Shown: positions 10,565 through 23,269 of the stretch, piece after piece
How the letters are laid out: every line of letters begins with the position of its first letter
Numbering within the stretch: position 1 is the first letter of the stretch
Assembly: GCA_002943765.1 (NCBI GenBank)
Contig: PQWQ01000002.1
Span: 3,472,001-3,536,000, forward strand
DNA length: 64,000 nt
From: Psoroptes ovis
Lineage: Eukaryota > Arthropoda > Arachnida > Sarcoptiformes > Psoroptidae
Direction of reading: 5' to 3'
Notes under the pieces: model-generated
What the model saw: only the letters and a program-made list of their open reading frames with translations
Database searches by the model: none
What the model was told of the DNA's origin: nothing
Translations under genes and position numbers: made by a program

Positions 10565-11627
10565 TTGAAGAATGAATATTTCGAAATTCGAAAGAAAATC
10601 AATCATTTATTTTAACTATTACTAATTATATTGTCTTAATTAATAAGAATTCATTATAATTTTCATCAAAATCATTATTCCTATCGATCATCTCATCATC
10701 ATGATCATCATTTCTTTTCATTATTTGATGCATCGAAATTATTACCATAATAATTATTTCAACAATAACTATTATTGATGCTAACATAACAATATAATTG
10801 AAAAATTTCATACTTTATTGCAAAATTTTCTCCAAATCAATATTCATCATTATAATGAGCCTGATTCAGATAATACATAATCATCAAAACCGTTTGTTTC
10901 ATCTCTTTTTCAACAATAATCACAGAATAATTTCAAATTACAGCAAAATCGATTCTGCTTTTTTCTTTGAATTTCTTCACACCTTTAATGATGAAATTTT
11001 TTTTTCTCCTGTATCAAAATAAATTACAAACACAATAAATGAACACACTAAATTACAATAATAATGGGAAGAATACACAATCATTTTTTAATCATATATT
11101 TTTCAGATATTAAAATTTAAAATTGAATTTAAAATGAAAAAGAATTTAATAATAATTTGTGTTAGCTTTTCAACTTTCAACATTGAAATTACTACGCATG
11201 TTTTTTACTAAGCAATTTTTTTTTCATAAATTTTTAGCCAATCACAAATTGACACAACATGAAATGAAATGTAAAATAATGACGTCAAGTTATACTGCTT
11301 CTGATTGAAATGCTTCAAACATTTTCAGTGAAGCATAGCGAACAGTTGTTTTATTTTTTCAATATTTTTATATTTGTATTGTATTTTTTTCAATTTTTGT
11401 TTCAATTCATTACACGGCACATTGATCAATAAGGTTGACGTGAAATAAAGAAAATTTCCAATATTTTGAATCTAAATTAAAAATTCAACAACAACAAATC
11501 AGTATAACCGGCCAACAAATCAAATAATTTTCACTCCAAATTCATCGATAATATTCACATATACAAATATCTTTGATTCATTTTGTAAAAAGTGTAAATT
11601 TTAATCAAAAAAAAATATCTAATAAAC
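10565..11627. other. Spacer between the ELAV-like gene and MANF, with putative MANF control region
   Basis: About 1.06 kb without a supportable gene. It should hold the 3' UTR of the ELAV-like gene, AT-rich sequence, and towards the right the MANF promoter (see the ACGT-core sites at 11280 and 11436 and a CCAAT box near 11238). Confidence 0.5.
11280..11443 (+). promoter_or_regulatory. ACGT-core sites upstream of MANF (CRE/UPRE-like)
   Basis: TGACGTCA at 11280-11287 is a full CRE palindrome. TGACGTGA at 11436-11443 contains the TGACGTG core recognised by ATF6/XBP1-type factors. A CCAAT box lies at about 11238. MANF is an unfolded-protein-response target in other animals, which makes these sites plausible, but they were found by eye only and the transcription start is unknown. 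Confidence 0.4.
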
Positions 11628-12279
11628 ATGTTATTATTCTCAACAACAACGATTCTATTAATTGCAGCTATTACACATCTTTCCGAAGCATTAGCCGAAG
11701 GAAAATGTGAAGGTAATTGATTTCATTGTAAGATTTTTATTTTATAATTCAACATAATTTCCTCAAAACAGTTTGTGTCGGTGTCATGAACAAATTGATA
11801 TCCAGATTGACACCTGAAGAAAAATCCAACACGAATAAAATCGAAGAACGTTTCCGTGAATTTTGTTTAGAAACCAAAAAAGCTGAAAATCGATTCGTAA
11901 GTATTAATTGATTTCATTTAATAACTTTTAATATTTTAATTGATTATTCTTTATCCTTGTCTTTGAATAGTGTTATTATATTGGTGGACTAGAAGAATCG
12001 GCTACAAAAATTCTTGGTGAAATGTCCAAACCACTGAGTTGGGGTATGCCAGCCGATAAAATCTGTGAAAAATTACAGAAAAAAGATTCACAAATATGTG
12101 ATTTACGTTATGAAAAAATTATTGATTTGAAAACAGTCGATTTAAAAAAATTAAAAGTAAAAGATTTGAAAAAAATTCTTTCCGATTGGGATGAAAGATG
12201 TGAAGGTTGTATTGAAAAAAGTGAATTTATTGCACGTATTGAACAGCTTAAACCAAAATATGTACGTGAAGATTTATAG
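11628..12279 (+). CDS. MANF: Mesencephalic astrocyte-derived neurotrophic factor homologue (MANF/ARMET)
   Basis: Three exons, 11628-11712, 11772-11896 and 11971-12279, encode 172 residues, the normal family size. A signal peptide covers roughly residues 1-24. The saposin-like N-terminal domain holds the first six conserved cysteines (CEVC at its start, then FC, FCYY, IC, IC). The C-terminal SAP-like domain carries the CEGC (CXXC) motif and ends in REDL, an ER-retention-type tail like the RTDL and RSEL of other MANFs. All eight family cysteines are present. MANF is an ER-resident, stress-induced chaperone-like factor that can be secreted and protects dopaminergic neurons. Splice junctions G|GTAATT, TTC|GTAAGT and CAG|, TAG| agree in phase. 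Confidence 0.95.
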
Positions 12280-12781
12280 AAATTATTGAAATCCAAAAAA
12301 AAAGATGTACAACGAAAATCATTTAGGATTTTTCAAATAACTTTAGGTGAAAAAAGCAAGAATAAGAAAAAAAAATATTTTTGAATTTTTATTTATCCAA
12401 ATATTATTATTATCATTCTTATTATTATTATTGATTATTATCCACAATCATACAAATATACAAATATTTGTTAAATGAATTTGAAAAAATAAGTTATACA
12501 CAATCACAATTGATTGAACAGACACTGACACAACACAGAAAAATGTTTAATGTAAATAAATTTTTACATTTTTTATACAAATTTATAATTATTATTTAAT
12601 TAAGTGATTGATCATAATATTAAGAAAAATAAATGATAATATAATGTTGAATCGTTTGTTTTGTTTAAATATTTTTGTAAATTATCTTCCGATTTGGATC
12701 ACGCCATCTGTAATTTAATTTTTTGTTCGATCAAAATGAATATCAATGATTAAAAATAAAAAAATAATGCAAAATATTTTT
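12280..12781. other. Shared 3' region of MANF and the SLC17-type gene
   Basis: 502 AT-rich bases between two convergent stop codons, with several TTTATT/AATAAA hexamers on both strands. No gene seen. Confidence 0.5.
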
Positions 12782-14980
12782 TTAGACAATTTCTTGTCTT
12801 TGACTATCATTAACTATATCACTTTGTTGATGATCATGATGATCTATGGGTTCAACAATAACAATCGTTGATATTGTTGATGAATCACATGTAGATTGTG
12901 CTGCGGTTAATGTTGATGATGATGTTGTGGTTGTTGTCGACGATGTTGATGAACATGATGAACTTGTTGTTGTGATAGAGAGTAAATTGGATTCAGAATT
13001 TCGTGAATGAATTTGTTTTTGTTCCAAATTATTTTCTGAAGTTTTTGATGAATTTTTTCCCTTAATCGATGATGATTTTCGTGGCAATGGCTGCTGCAAT
13101 ATTTGTTTGCCCCATGATGTTGGTTTTGAATTGACAAACAATAAGAAAATTAAGGCTCCGAATATGTAAATCGCTGAACCGATCCAAAATAATATGGCCC
13201 ATTGTTTCATTTCATCATCCTGAAAAATTGAAAAAAATAATAATCTTCTCATCATTTGAATGTAGAGTCTTACATGGGGACGATCTAACATATATCCAAC
13301 GAACATCGGAGCCAAAAATCCGGGGAGACTAGCTATTGAATTAGTGAAACCATAAATTGAACCAGCATAATCAGGCGCAACATCCACAACAATCAATGAA
13401 TCACCACCAGCCGTAAGACCAAGTGTTATCATTGAAAAATTAAGCATTACAATAATTGGAATGATTCGACAACCCAGTAGTGGTATTGAAGCTAAAAATA
13501 AAGCTGAACCCACTAATGCGATTGTCTGAAATAGTTTACGCGATGCAGTTCGTCCAAGACACTGACGTCTTTCTACCCAATCGGCAACCGAACCCCAACT
13601 TAACATTGAACCACCCAAAGATATGTAAATTGAAGCATTAACGTAACTGTTCTGTTATTTAAAAAAAAATCAATTTAGAAAAATCAATACATAAATAATT
13701 ATTTCTTACATATGTCATCGGCATGTTGAGAACTTGGCTCAAATATGAAGGCAATTTAGACATGAGAAAGAGATTTCCCCAGCCTGTGCTGAATTTGGTC
13801 AAACATATACTCCAAATTTTTTTAGAAGAAATTATTGATAACCATGGCACCCATGTATTTGCTTTTTCACCTTCACATGAGCCTCTTCGTTGTGTAAGCG
13901 AATGATTTTGTATGTAAATCAATTCATTTTCTGTAATTCTTGGATGAACATCAGGTGAATCATAAACGAAAAATAGCCATGGTAATAATGAAACGATTCC
14001 AATAATACCAGAAACATAAAAGACTGAAGGCCAACCACCAAAAAAACCATATTGTGATAGATAGGCACATAATGGCATCGTCAAAACAGCTCCAATATAA
14101 CCACTAGCTGGTATCAATCCAAAAGCCAGTCCTAATTCACTTCTTGGTATCCAATAAGATAAAAGTTGATAAATTGAAGGTGTCACAACTCCCTGTGTTG
14201 AAAATTGTTGATTCAATGAAACAATAATAAATGAAAAATGATACCTGAGCTAATCCAGTCAAAATGCGAATGCAAATAACTAACCAAGCATGAGTAAATG
14301 ATGCCCATGGAATCAATAATGTTAATAATGATGACAATGCCATAGCGATCGTTAATAGCCGTCTAGTACCGATCAATTCGGCTAATTGACCTCCATTGAA
14401 ATTGGTGACAATGTAGCCATAATAATAGGCACCTAGAATAGTACCTTGTAATGATTCACTCCAATCAAATAATTCAAGGCCACTTTTAGTATCATCAATA
14501 ATTTTCTGAATTTTTCAAGTAAAAGAATTTTAATAAAAATAAATTTATGGATATCTTTTATTAGAATCATACCTCATCAGCGATAATTTTATCAAAAATT
14601 AATGTTCTATTCAATGAATATTGTTCATTCTTGTCAATACTGGATGATTCTAAATTATTTACTGGACAACTTTGATGAATATTTGTATAATTACTACGTT
14701 CATCATCTGGCAATACCATTGCAACAATCGTCATATTGATGTTCGTTCTCATTAAATATGAAAATGCATTCATCATCATGCACATAGACAAAATCAAATA
14801 TCGTTTCTTTAAATGTTCTTTGAGACCGGCCAATGATGATCGAATCAATGATATTTGTTGTTTACCAATTTTCGTTGTTTGTCTTATCGTATTTGTTTTT
14901 GAACGATCATTTTGTTGTTGTGGCTGGTTTGATGATGTGATAGTTGTTTTGTCAATTTGATTATCCATATTTGAACTCAT
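12782..14980 (-). CDS. SLC17-family major facilitator (sialin / vesicular glutamate / phosphate transporter type)
   Basis: Five exons, 14980-14573, 14505-14245, 14192-13710, 13651-13274 and 13219-12782, all phase 0, encode 655 residues. The protein is a 12-helix anion transporter. Exon 1 has a Gln/Thr-rich cytoplasmic leader, RYLILSMCMMMNAFSYLMRT (helix 1) then NMTIVAMV, and a luminal loop with N-glycosylation sequons (NYT, NRT). Exon 2 shows WSESLQGTILGAYYYGYI and GTRRLL, exon 3 YWIPRSELGLAFGLIPASGY and GWPSVFYVSGIIGI, and exon 5 the last helices and a long Ser/Thr-rich tail. I chose ATG 14980 over an upstream in-frame ATG at about 15073, whose extra residues look like untranslated sequence. 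The long tail (about 90 residues) is unusual. Substrate cannot be told by eye. Confidence 0.85.
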
Positions 14981-17900
14981 TATAATTCGATCCTGATGAT
15001 TGAAAAAAAATATTCTAACAACAACCACTATTGACGATTCTATGAGAAGAAATTTTTTTTTATTAATGAACAATAGAAATCAATACAATCAATGATCATT
15101 TTTTAAATTTCTGTTTTTGCAATGCTCGAAAAGATAGAGATTTTATTAACAATTGAAAGTGAATTGAAAATTCTTATGAGAATGCATTATAAACCGAATA
15201 ATTAACAAATAATTGAGGAACGAAAGCTTTCTGAAGGCTTGTATTCGTTGTAAACACATCGATTTGGCAAATTTGAAATCAAATCGAGAGAAAGAAAAGT
15301 TTTTTTTTGTTGACAAAGCTGTTGTCAAATAATCTTGGTTAAGATGATTATCGATCCATAAATTTCATTTTGAAACGAAATAATTAATTCCATCATCATC
15401 ATCGTTCGCTGTTGATGATTCTGCTTTTGCTTAATGAGAATGCAAAGATGTAATATGAACACAAATTAAAGTCAACATCACAGTGATTACACAATCTTTT
15501 AATGAAATTCATGGTAATATTTTATGTCAACAAGCAAAATAAACAGCAAGAGGAATATGTACATAGATATATAAAATTATGCCTTGCATGATTGTATTGA
15601 AATATAAATTGATGAAACATTATCCTGTCAAACAAAATAACATAACCGAGTCGAATCATGGTTCTGGTGTTGATGATTAATTTTATATTTTATCTTGTTA
15701 TATCGTAGAAATATTGCCAAAAAGAATCTTAGAAATTGAAACAACGTAATTTACACAATGGCAATGGTCGTTAATAATAAGAAAAAAAATACTAAGAAAT
15801 GAATCAAAGAATTATCATTTAGTTCATTGAAAAATTTGGCTAATAATCTACTATTTTGATTCAATAAAAATGTATCATTAACGATCTGGATTGGATAAAT
15901 GCCAGAATTAATATTTATATAATCGATTAACCATTCTACATTTCAATGTTAAAATCACTATTAACTGTATAATTTCTTATTATATTATTCATTATCAAGA
16001 AATAAGAAAATTCATAAATACTTTTGTTCGTTGATCTAATTGGGTGAATCCAAAGACGAATGAACGTTTTGTGAATGAATGATAATCGGTAAAGAAATTG
16101 TGCGCACACAATCGCACACACTTACAGGCAAAAATTTATAAAGTTTCTCCTCTCTTCGAGTGATGTATGAAAAAATGATTACATCAATATTGAATAACAT
16201 TGAATAATTCTATATATTCCGGTATATTGTTGCCAATGGAAATGCAAATGAAAATCAAAACAAATGAAAAGCGAAAATCTTATTTATGTAAACAAAAATT
16301 GATTGTCAAGTTCAATGTCAATGATGATGTGTTATCAATATTATTCAACAATTTTTAATATTCACAAATAATAATTAGAAACATTGTAATTAACTTACAT
16401 TTTTCAATTTAATTTTTGGCCGCGTGTATGAATGAAAAATGAATGATGAATGTAAAATCGTAGATTGCTAATTGTCTTTCATTGAAATTAATGAAGAAAA
16501 ATGATGAGAAATTCGGTATTTAAATATGATTTTCGAAAAATACCGTAATCATACTCGATCAAAGGGTCCAAGAATATTACGCTTAATTACATTTTTTAAT
16601 GATTATTACACTCGATCAAAGATCTAAAGAAAGATAAGAGATTATGAATGGCTCGTGCCCCATAATTAGGGATAATAAAATGATGGTCATATTTATGATA
16701 TCACCGAATAGAACACGATGATTCTCAGAGATCGAAATCGAAAAAACACCATTAGGATATGAAATATGCAAAGTGCATTGGCAAAAACAAAAAACGTGCC
16801 ATTAATTATGTTTATGATTATTTTATAATGATGATAATGATAATGATGGATGGTTATGGATTGATGCAAGTTCATCAGTTTTATTGATCTTATTTATTAT
16901 CATAGCTTTTGATTTCAAAATTTTATGACCATTATTCGTTGGTGTATTTGTATAAAAATTTATTACTTTAGCACACTTTTTGTTATTTCAGCGTGAAATA
17001 TTTTAATTAATCCTTTTTTTTCAATTATAAATAATTATGAATCATTTGGTTTTTGGTAATTTTTGAAATTGAAATTAGTTACTAAGGGATTGTTTAATAG
17101 ATCTTCGCGGCAATAGATGGCGATTTCATTTTTGGAGATTTTCATACGATTTCTTCGCGAATTTCCAATTATCTATTCAAAATGATGAAAATCTTGAAAA
17201 GTTAAGGTTAAACAATTGCTTTAAAAAAAAGCTATGAACATGTTGAAACTTATTTATTATTGTATCAATGATAGTTATCAATAATTCAATGGCAAGTCAA
17301 TTGATGATCATAATGATGATGATCATCATCATCATCGTTCTTCATGGTGCATATAGATTGATTTTGATGACCTTTGAAATAGGAAAATACATTATCTATC
17401 ATTATTATTATTATCTTTATTATTTATGGCTAATATCATCGTAATGTTTTTCATTTTTTAGTCGAAGTAAATTACTATCAACGATAATAAAGTATATCCC
17501 ATTTTTTACAATTAAATAAATAAATCCTAGAAAAACTATCAAACCAAAATCGTTAATTATCTTCAATAGTGATCATAATAATAAATATGCTAACAATATT
17601 AATTATGATAATAATGTTGATTGAAACAATACTAGTCATTATTTTGAATAAACAGTGGAAAAAAAATGAAATCATAACTTGAAGGTAAATTTTTTCTTCT
17701 CATTATTTTATTATCATAAACGGAAGGAAAAATAGAAAAATATTCATGTGAAAGTCACGAAAATATATCAAGCAAATGATTTATATATGTTTGATTTTTC
17801 CAGGAATCATTTGCAAAGAAAAAATCCAGTAATTGACAGTTGGTTGTCAACCAGTGAAAAAAAAATGCCAAAGCATCAAGCGCAACAGGTTGCTGTTAAT

Positions 17901-19172
17901 TATTACTGTTGTTGAGTAGTAATGAATCAAATTTTGTCCAGTCCAATCATTTTATAATATCGTAAATCATCAAAAATTATTTTTCTTTTTTGTGGAATTC
18001 CACAAGAATTAGGTGAAGATTTCTGTTAATTTCTCATCTTGATTTCATTTTGGATTTGCTTGTATTTATAATTATGCACAATTTTTTCATCCTTAAATTT
18101 TCAATAAAACAAAAATCAGGTAAAGTTTAAAACAGGTGAATAAAGAATGGTAACTTTAAATTTTGTATCTAAAAATAAACAAACTTTTCCACCAAATTTG
18201 ATTTTTTTCATCAAATTTTGATTCGCTCCTCTGTTTTTTTTTGTGCATAATTCAATGAAAAAAATAATGATGATAATATTCGTCGAGTTTATTAAATTTT
18301 TCATTCAATTTCATACATTTTTTTCATCTTCATCGCCATCATCATCATTCAAAATAAAGTTGAATTACATTCATTCTCGCCACCATCATCATCATTTGAA
18401 TTTCAATGAAATTTCAATTTCATTCTATTATTAGATTAAAAATCAAATGTGAATTGAAGCAAAATAAAAGAAAAAATTGAAAATGAAAATTGAATCTAAT
18501 CATGGGCAAAATCATCATTGTATGGTGGCTGGAAATTTTCACTTGAAATTTTCAATTTTTCTTCATTTTTCCCTTTGTTTCACTGTTATCTTTGTTTTCA
18601 CTGTCCATTACCATCAGAAAGAAAAAATAGAAGAAAAATTTCATCACAAATTAACATTTTGAATAAAGAAAAGCAAGAATGATTCAAAAGTGCCACGCTT
18701 TGTCATCTGAAAAAAAGTGAATCAAATGAATTTTTGTCTCAATTTTCAATTTCATTTTTTTCATATTTTTGTTGTTATGTAAATGTCTAATAATAAAATT
18801 CAATAACAATTTAGCAATGGGCCAAAAAAATGGAACTTGAAATTTGATGATTGAATTTATAAATTGAAAACATTTATTGAATTCATTTATCGTGCTTTGA
18901 ATGTGTGTAAGTGTTTGGAAAATCCAATTCAAAATTGAAAATCAAAATGAAAAACATATTTTGAAATAGAGCCAAGTTATTGATTTGATTATTTAATATT
19001 AAAAATGTGAGGAGAAATGATCTAAAAAATCAATTGAAAATAACAGAAATCGATTTTTGAAATCTGATGAAATTGGCAAATCTGATAAAAATCCCAAAAT
19101 CAAAAAGTCATTTTTTCCCCTAAATAAAAACATTATCATTGTAGATTGAATGTATGTATGAATGGAGATCAA

Positions 19173-19220
19173 ATTTCATATCATTTCACATTGAATTATG
19201 CTTGCAAAATGATATGAAAT
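19173..19220. repeat. 14-base perfect stem-loop
   Basis: ATTTCATATCATTT (19173-19186) and AAATGATATGAAAT (19207-19220) are exact inverted repeats with a 20-base loop. It is AT-rich, so chance cannot be excluded, but the perfect 14-base match is longer than most neighbours. Confidence 0.45.
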
Positions 19221-20064
19221 GAAAACATTGATGAAAATTCAGAGGAAAAATTGAATGAAATAAATTTTGTCCACAAAAGTTCATATCGATATCACTTGTC
19301 TCAATCGAATCAGTACAACAAAATAAATCGCTTAATCAATCCAGTTTAATCATTTGTTTGATTCATTCAATTTATTCAATCAATTTTTCCCATTTCTATT
19401 TGATTACAAATTCATCGAATGATCCTAAAAAGACAAAATTTTGATGAAAAATTTTGTCGAGTCTCTTCAATCGAAGCACTGAAAAAAACCATTAATTAGA
19501 TGGCGAGAAAACAAGCACAAAACAAAAATTTCATAAGCTTTCAACATACATTTTGAATTTGAAATTGAAACAAAAAATTAATTTAATTTCAAATTTTAAT
19601 TCGCTTAATTTTTTGCACTTTTTCCTTGTTAGAGATGCTAGTACATTCATTGAATCCACTGTAGATTGGATTTGGATGCTTTAGTATCCATTTATTTTTT
19701 GAAATTATTTTGAATTTTTCAAAATGAAATTAATTTTATTAATTTAATAAAATGAACAAATGAATGAACGAATGTTTGACCAAATTATAAATTATCAAAA
19801 ATTAAAATTATACATTCATTTATTATTATTGTGTTGTGTATATAATGGATTTTACATAATAAAATATAATTACATTTGACATGAATGAATTTTCAAAAAT
19901 AAAAAATGGAAAATTTTAATTCATTTTTTATTATAAATCTTAATCAAAATGATAGTAAAAAAATAATAATTATCATTATATTATAATTATAATGATTATA
20001 ATTATTAAAAATTTCATTTTTTTCAAAAACAAAATACATTTATTGTTGGAAATAATAATTTTGA

Positions 20065-20137
20065 GTTGTCCGAAAAGTTTTTACAGATCTTCCGTGCATT
20101 TTTCAATGATTCGATGCGAGAAAACTTTTCGGACAAC
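20065..20137. mobile_element. Short palindromic element with mariner-like ends
   Basis: GTTGTCCGAAAAGTTTT (20065-20081) and its exact reverse complement (20121-20137) flank a 39-base centre, so the whole unit is 73 bases. GTTGTCC[CG]AAAAGT-type ends are reminiscent of mariner terminal repeats. The unit is too short to code and no clean TA duplication abuts it. It may be a solo or internally deleted element, or a structured RNA or protein-binding palindrome. Confidence 0.45.
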
Positions 20138-20918
20138 ACTTAATGATTTTCTCTCCTACAATTATGAGATTGAAAAACTCTGGCCCAAACAACTATCATC
20201 ATCATCATTATCATCATTCTTTAAATGAAGCGTTATCATCATTATTTGTTGAATTCGTTGTTTACAAGCAACAAAATAAATAAATAAAAAACTTGATTTT
20301 TTGATGTGGATTTCGTTGATTTGAATTTTCTTGTTTCTTGTATTTTGATTAAATACATTTAATACTGAAAATTTTCATTATTTGCCAAAGTTACATTATA
20401 ACAAAATAGATCATTGAAATTTGTAAAAAAAAGATTATCTCCATTTGAAATTAGAGAATATAATATTAATGATAATGATAAAAACAAATGGTTGAAATTT
20501 ATTTTATTTTCTTTACATTCATTTACTTGTTGTTATCATTAATTGTCAAATTATATTGTTAGTATTATTGTTGTATTCGATAGTCAAAGTTTATCATTTG
20601 AAACAAAATTACTTTAACCTTTTTTTCATTTTGTTTTGTTTTCTTTTTGTTGATAATTTTTCCATTGAATCAATCAAAACAATACAAATGAACATTTCGA
20701 TTGAATTTAATTTCACATAGCTGGAACAGACTTTAGGAAGAAATTATCAAATATTTTGATCCAAAATTTTTACGAGAAATTTTGAATAATTTTTCCAAAT
20801 ACCTAGGCGATTTGATTTGAATGTGATTTCCCAGCATGACTTTCCTTCAATTATCATCATTTACGATCATCAGATTTCTTTTTCGATTAGCTTCGATCAA
20901 TTTGTGAAAATTAATTTC

Positions 20919-20948
20919 GATCAGAACAGATCAGATTAGATCAGACCA
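20919..20948. repeat. Three 10-base GATCAGA tandem units
   Basis: GATCAGAACA, GATCAGATTA and GATCAGACCA follow each other exactly. The seven-base core is invariant and the period matches one helical turn. Confidence 0.55.
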
Positions 20949-22270
20949 AATCGATTAACGGATATTGAATTGCCTTTTTGAATGCATTTTTCGATGCTCA
21001 ATACACGATAAGCAAAATAAATCATCATGATTTTCTCGTGTTTTTTCAATTTTCGAGATCGTTTTATTTGTTCCTTGTCCAAATAAACAGCGAAAAAATT
21101 TATGATGATTGATTTTCTTATCGATGTTCATCATCAAAGATGCTCAAAGCATCAAAGATTTTAATCGGTTTCGATGATGATGTTGATAATGGTACACCTA
21201 CATACAGTGACAGCGAACGAGCGGATTCATTGCCCGTTGATTATTTGCTAAAAATTTCGTTTGAATAAAAACTTTGACATAAAAATAAACAAATTTTCAG
21301 TAAACAATCGCGAATATACTAAAAATAAATCATTGTGAAAATTCAAATGCTTGTCGCTGCATCAAAATTCACATTTAATGGAATGTTAGCATGTAGGATG
21401 CCGTGATGATTTGATGCGTGCGGGCGTGTTTATTGTGGCTGCCGTACTCTAAAAATGGTATTAGCAATTGTCAAATTTAGATTGAATCGAATTTACTTTG
21501 TATTTTTTTCTGATTCAAGAACTTGTCCATTCATTCATTTTTCGCATGATTATATGAAGACAAATTTGATTAAACGTTTGCTTTTTTGTGCTTTGGATTT
21601 TCCATCAATTTTCACCTGTTTTTTCCTCCATTTAATTCGTACTTTGCATTTACTTTGCACCATTCAAAATTATTATTGACATTATTACTTTCCTCTCCTT
21701 TTCTCCAGTACATTTGACTATTAATTTTGCAATAATTTCGATGATAAATTATCAGTAATTTGAGAGAAAATAAGAAGAAAACAATTTCGATTTTTAATCG
21801 ATCAATAAAACAATTGGTTTTTTGTTTCGTTTTAAATTCATATAATTTCATTTTAATTATTTTCAAGGAAATAATTCCGGTTCACCTTGATGACAATCGG
21901 TAATTTACTCGCAATTTATCGGCTCTTTTTTTTCGAAATCAAAAAACAAATTGATTGAAAATTTTGTAATTTGAAAATTAAAAAAAAACAAATTTTATTT
22001 CATTTTCAATATGAAAACAATGAGAAATTTAAAAAAAAGAGAAAATTGTTTGACAATCAAATATAATTTGAATATCATAATAATGATAATAATAATAATG
22101 ACAATATAATGATAATGATGATGATAATGATATATTTATAAATTAATGAATCTTGATCACATATTGGATATGAAATTTATTATTATTATTATTTGCAATA
22201 GATCAAAATTTCCGTAATTAATTTTTGATGATAATTAAAATTGAAAAAATAATCGTTAAAAATGCATCAA

Positions 22271-23269
22271 TTATCCATTTGTACTGTAAATAATTTCATC
22301 TGATTTAAAGCTTTCACTATCGATTGCAGAATCATTTTCATCATCACAATTAAAATTACAATCACAATCACATTCATCATCATCATCATTATGATGTTTA
22401 CTACATTTTTTACTGCTATTTGCATTACTACTATTGCCACTACTGCCATTATCATCATAATCATCAATAGATATACTTGATAATTCAGCGAAATCATCAT
22501 CTTCATCATCATCATCTTGTTGTTGTTTGGATAGCAATTTTAGCAATTCACGTTCTTCATCTTCTTCTTGTTCAGCATCTTCAACAATCGATACTAGACG
22601 TGGTGCTGAACGTGAACGTTCGATTGGTGGCCTGAAATTTGCTACACCTTTGACTAGTAATTGTTTTCTCATTGGCATTTCCATTAATGATACTTGTGCA
22701 CGTTGTCTTAATAATTTTTCTCTAAGAAATTCTCTCAAAGCCATTGATAAACGTTCTTCCAATAATTTGGCCATACGTTTAGCAACATCTTCTTTTTGGC
22801 ACAATACAGCATGACAACGTAATTCAGGTTTACTGCGGCGACCAACATGACGATAAACCCAACAAAATATTTTTGGATATTTTTGTCTCCAACAACAATA
22901 TGTTATACGATTGGCCCAATATTCTGTTAAACCATATTGTTTAGTTACAGCTTTTAAACCTGAATTACATATAGTTAAACGCATCTGTATATCATTATGT
23001 TGATTAGTATTATGATTATTATTATTGTTGGTATTTTTACGATTATTATGATTATTCCATAATATATCTAATGCACGATTTACAGATGCATCACCTTTTG
23101 CCCATGCTGTCAGCATATTTCCTAGATATATGACTTTTTGACAATATTCACCTTCATTTATTGTCAATGTTGATGAATGTTTTTTCCAAAACTTTAAACT
23201 ATTCAATGTTATATGAAATGGAAAATTGTTTTTTGATTGAAAAAAATCTTCCATATCTAATGATGACAT
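22271..23269 (-). CDS. FAM43: FAM43-family PTB/PID-domain adaptor
   Basis: Intronless, 332 residues. The PTB/PID fold starts about residue 43 with the FAM43 hallmark QKVIYLGNMLTAWAKGDASV. An Asn/His-rich insertion follows, then MRLTICNSGLKAVT, GLTEYWANRITYCCW, FCWVYRHVGRRSKPELRCHA and VLCQKEDVAKRMAKLLEERL, which together make the family pattern recognisable. After the PTB comes a basic RPPIERSRSAPRLVSI segment, possibly a phosphorylation or 14-3-3 site, then a very acidic Asp/Glu/Ser tail with a small Cys-rich patch. The family is poorly characterised; PTB domains bind peptide or phospholipid ligands. It is the only gene recognised in about 21 kb, and its promoter side faces a 12.5 kb desert. 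Confidence 0.9.
   Translation of the reverse strand: MSSLDMEDFFQSKNNFPFHITLNSLKFWKKHSSTLTINEGEYCQKVIYLGNMLTAWAKGDASVNRALDILWNNHNNRKNTNNNNNHNTNQHNDIQMRLTICNSGLKAVTKQYGLTEYWANRITYCCWRQKYPKIFCWVYRHVGRRSKPELRCHAVLCQKEDVAKRMAKLLEERLSMALREFLREKLLRQRAQVSLMEMPMRKQLLVKGVANFRPPIERSRSAPRLVSIVEDAEQEEDEERELLKLLSKQQQDDDDEDDDFAELSSISIDDYDDNGSSGNSSNANSSKKCSKHHNDDDDECDCDCNFNCDDENDSAIDSESFKSDEIIYSTNG

Larger units (their letters stand above)
14981..22270. other. Gene desert, left part (between SLC17-type gene and FAM43)
   Basis: 7.3 kb without a supportable gene. Open frames are short and low-complexity. It contains a mariner-like mini-palindrome (20065-20137), a 14-base stem-loop (19173-19220), a three-unit 10-base tandem repeat (20919-20948), a 12-base direct repeat (16553 and 16610), two AGATGGCGA motifs (17115 and 19498), GAT/TCA microsatellites, and a GC-richer patch near 21365-21455. 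The right end should include the FAM43 3' UTR. Confidence 0.5.
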
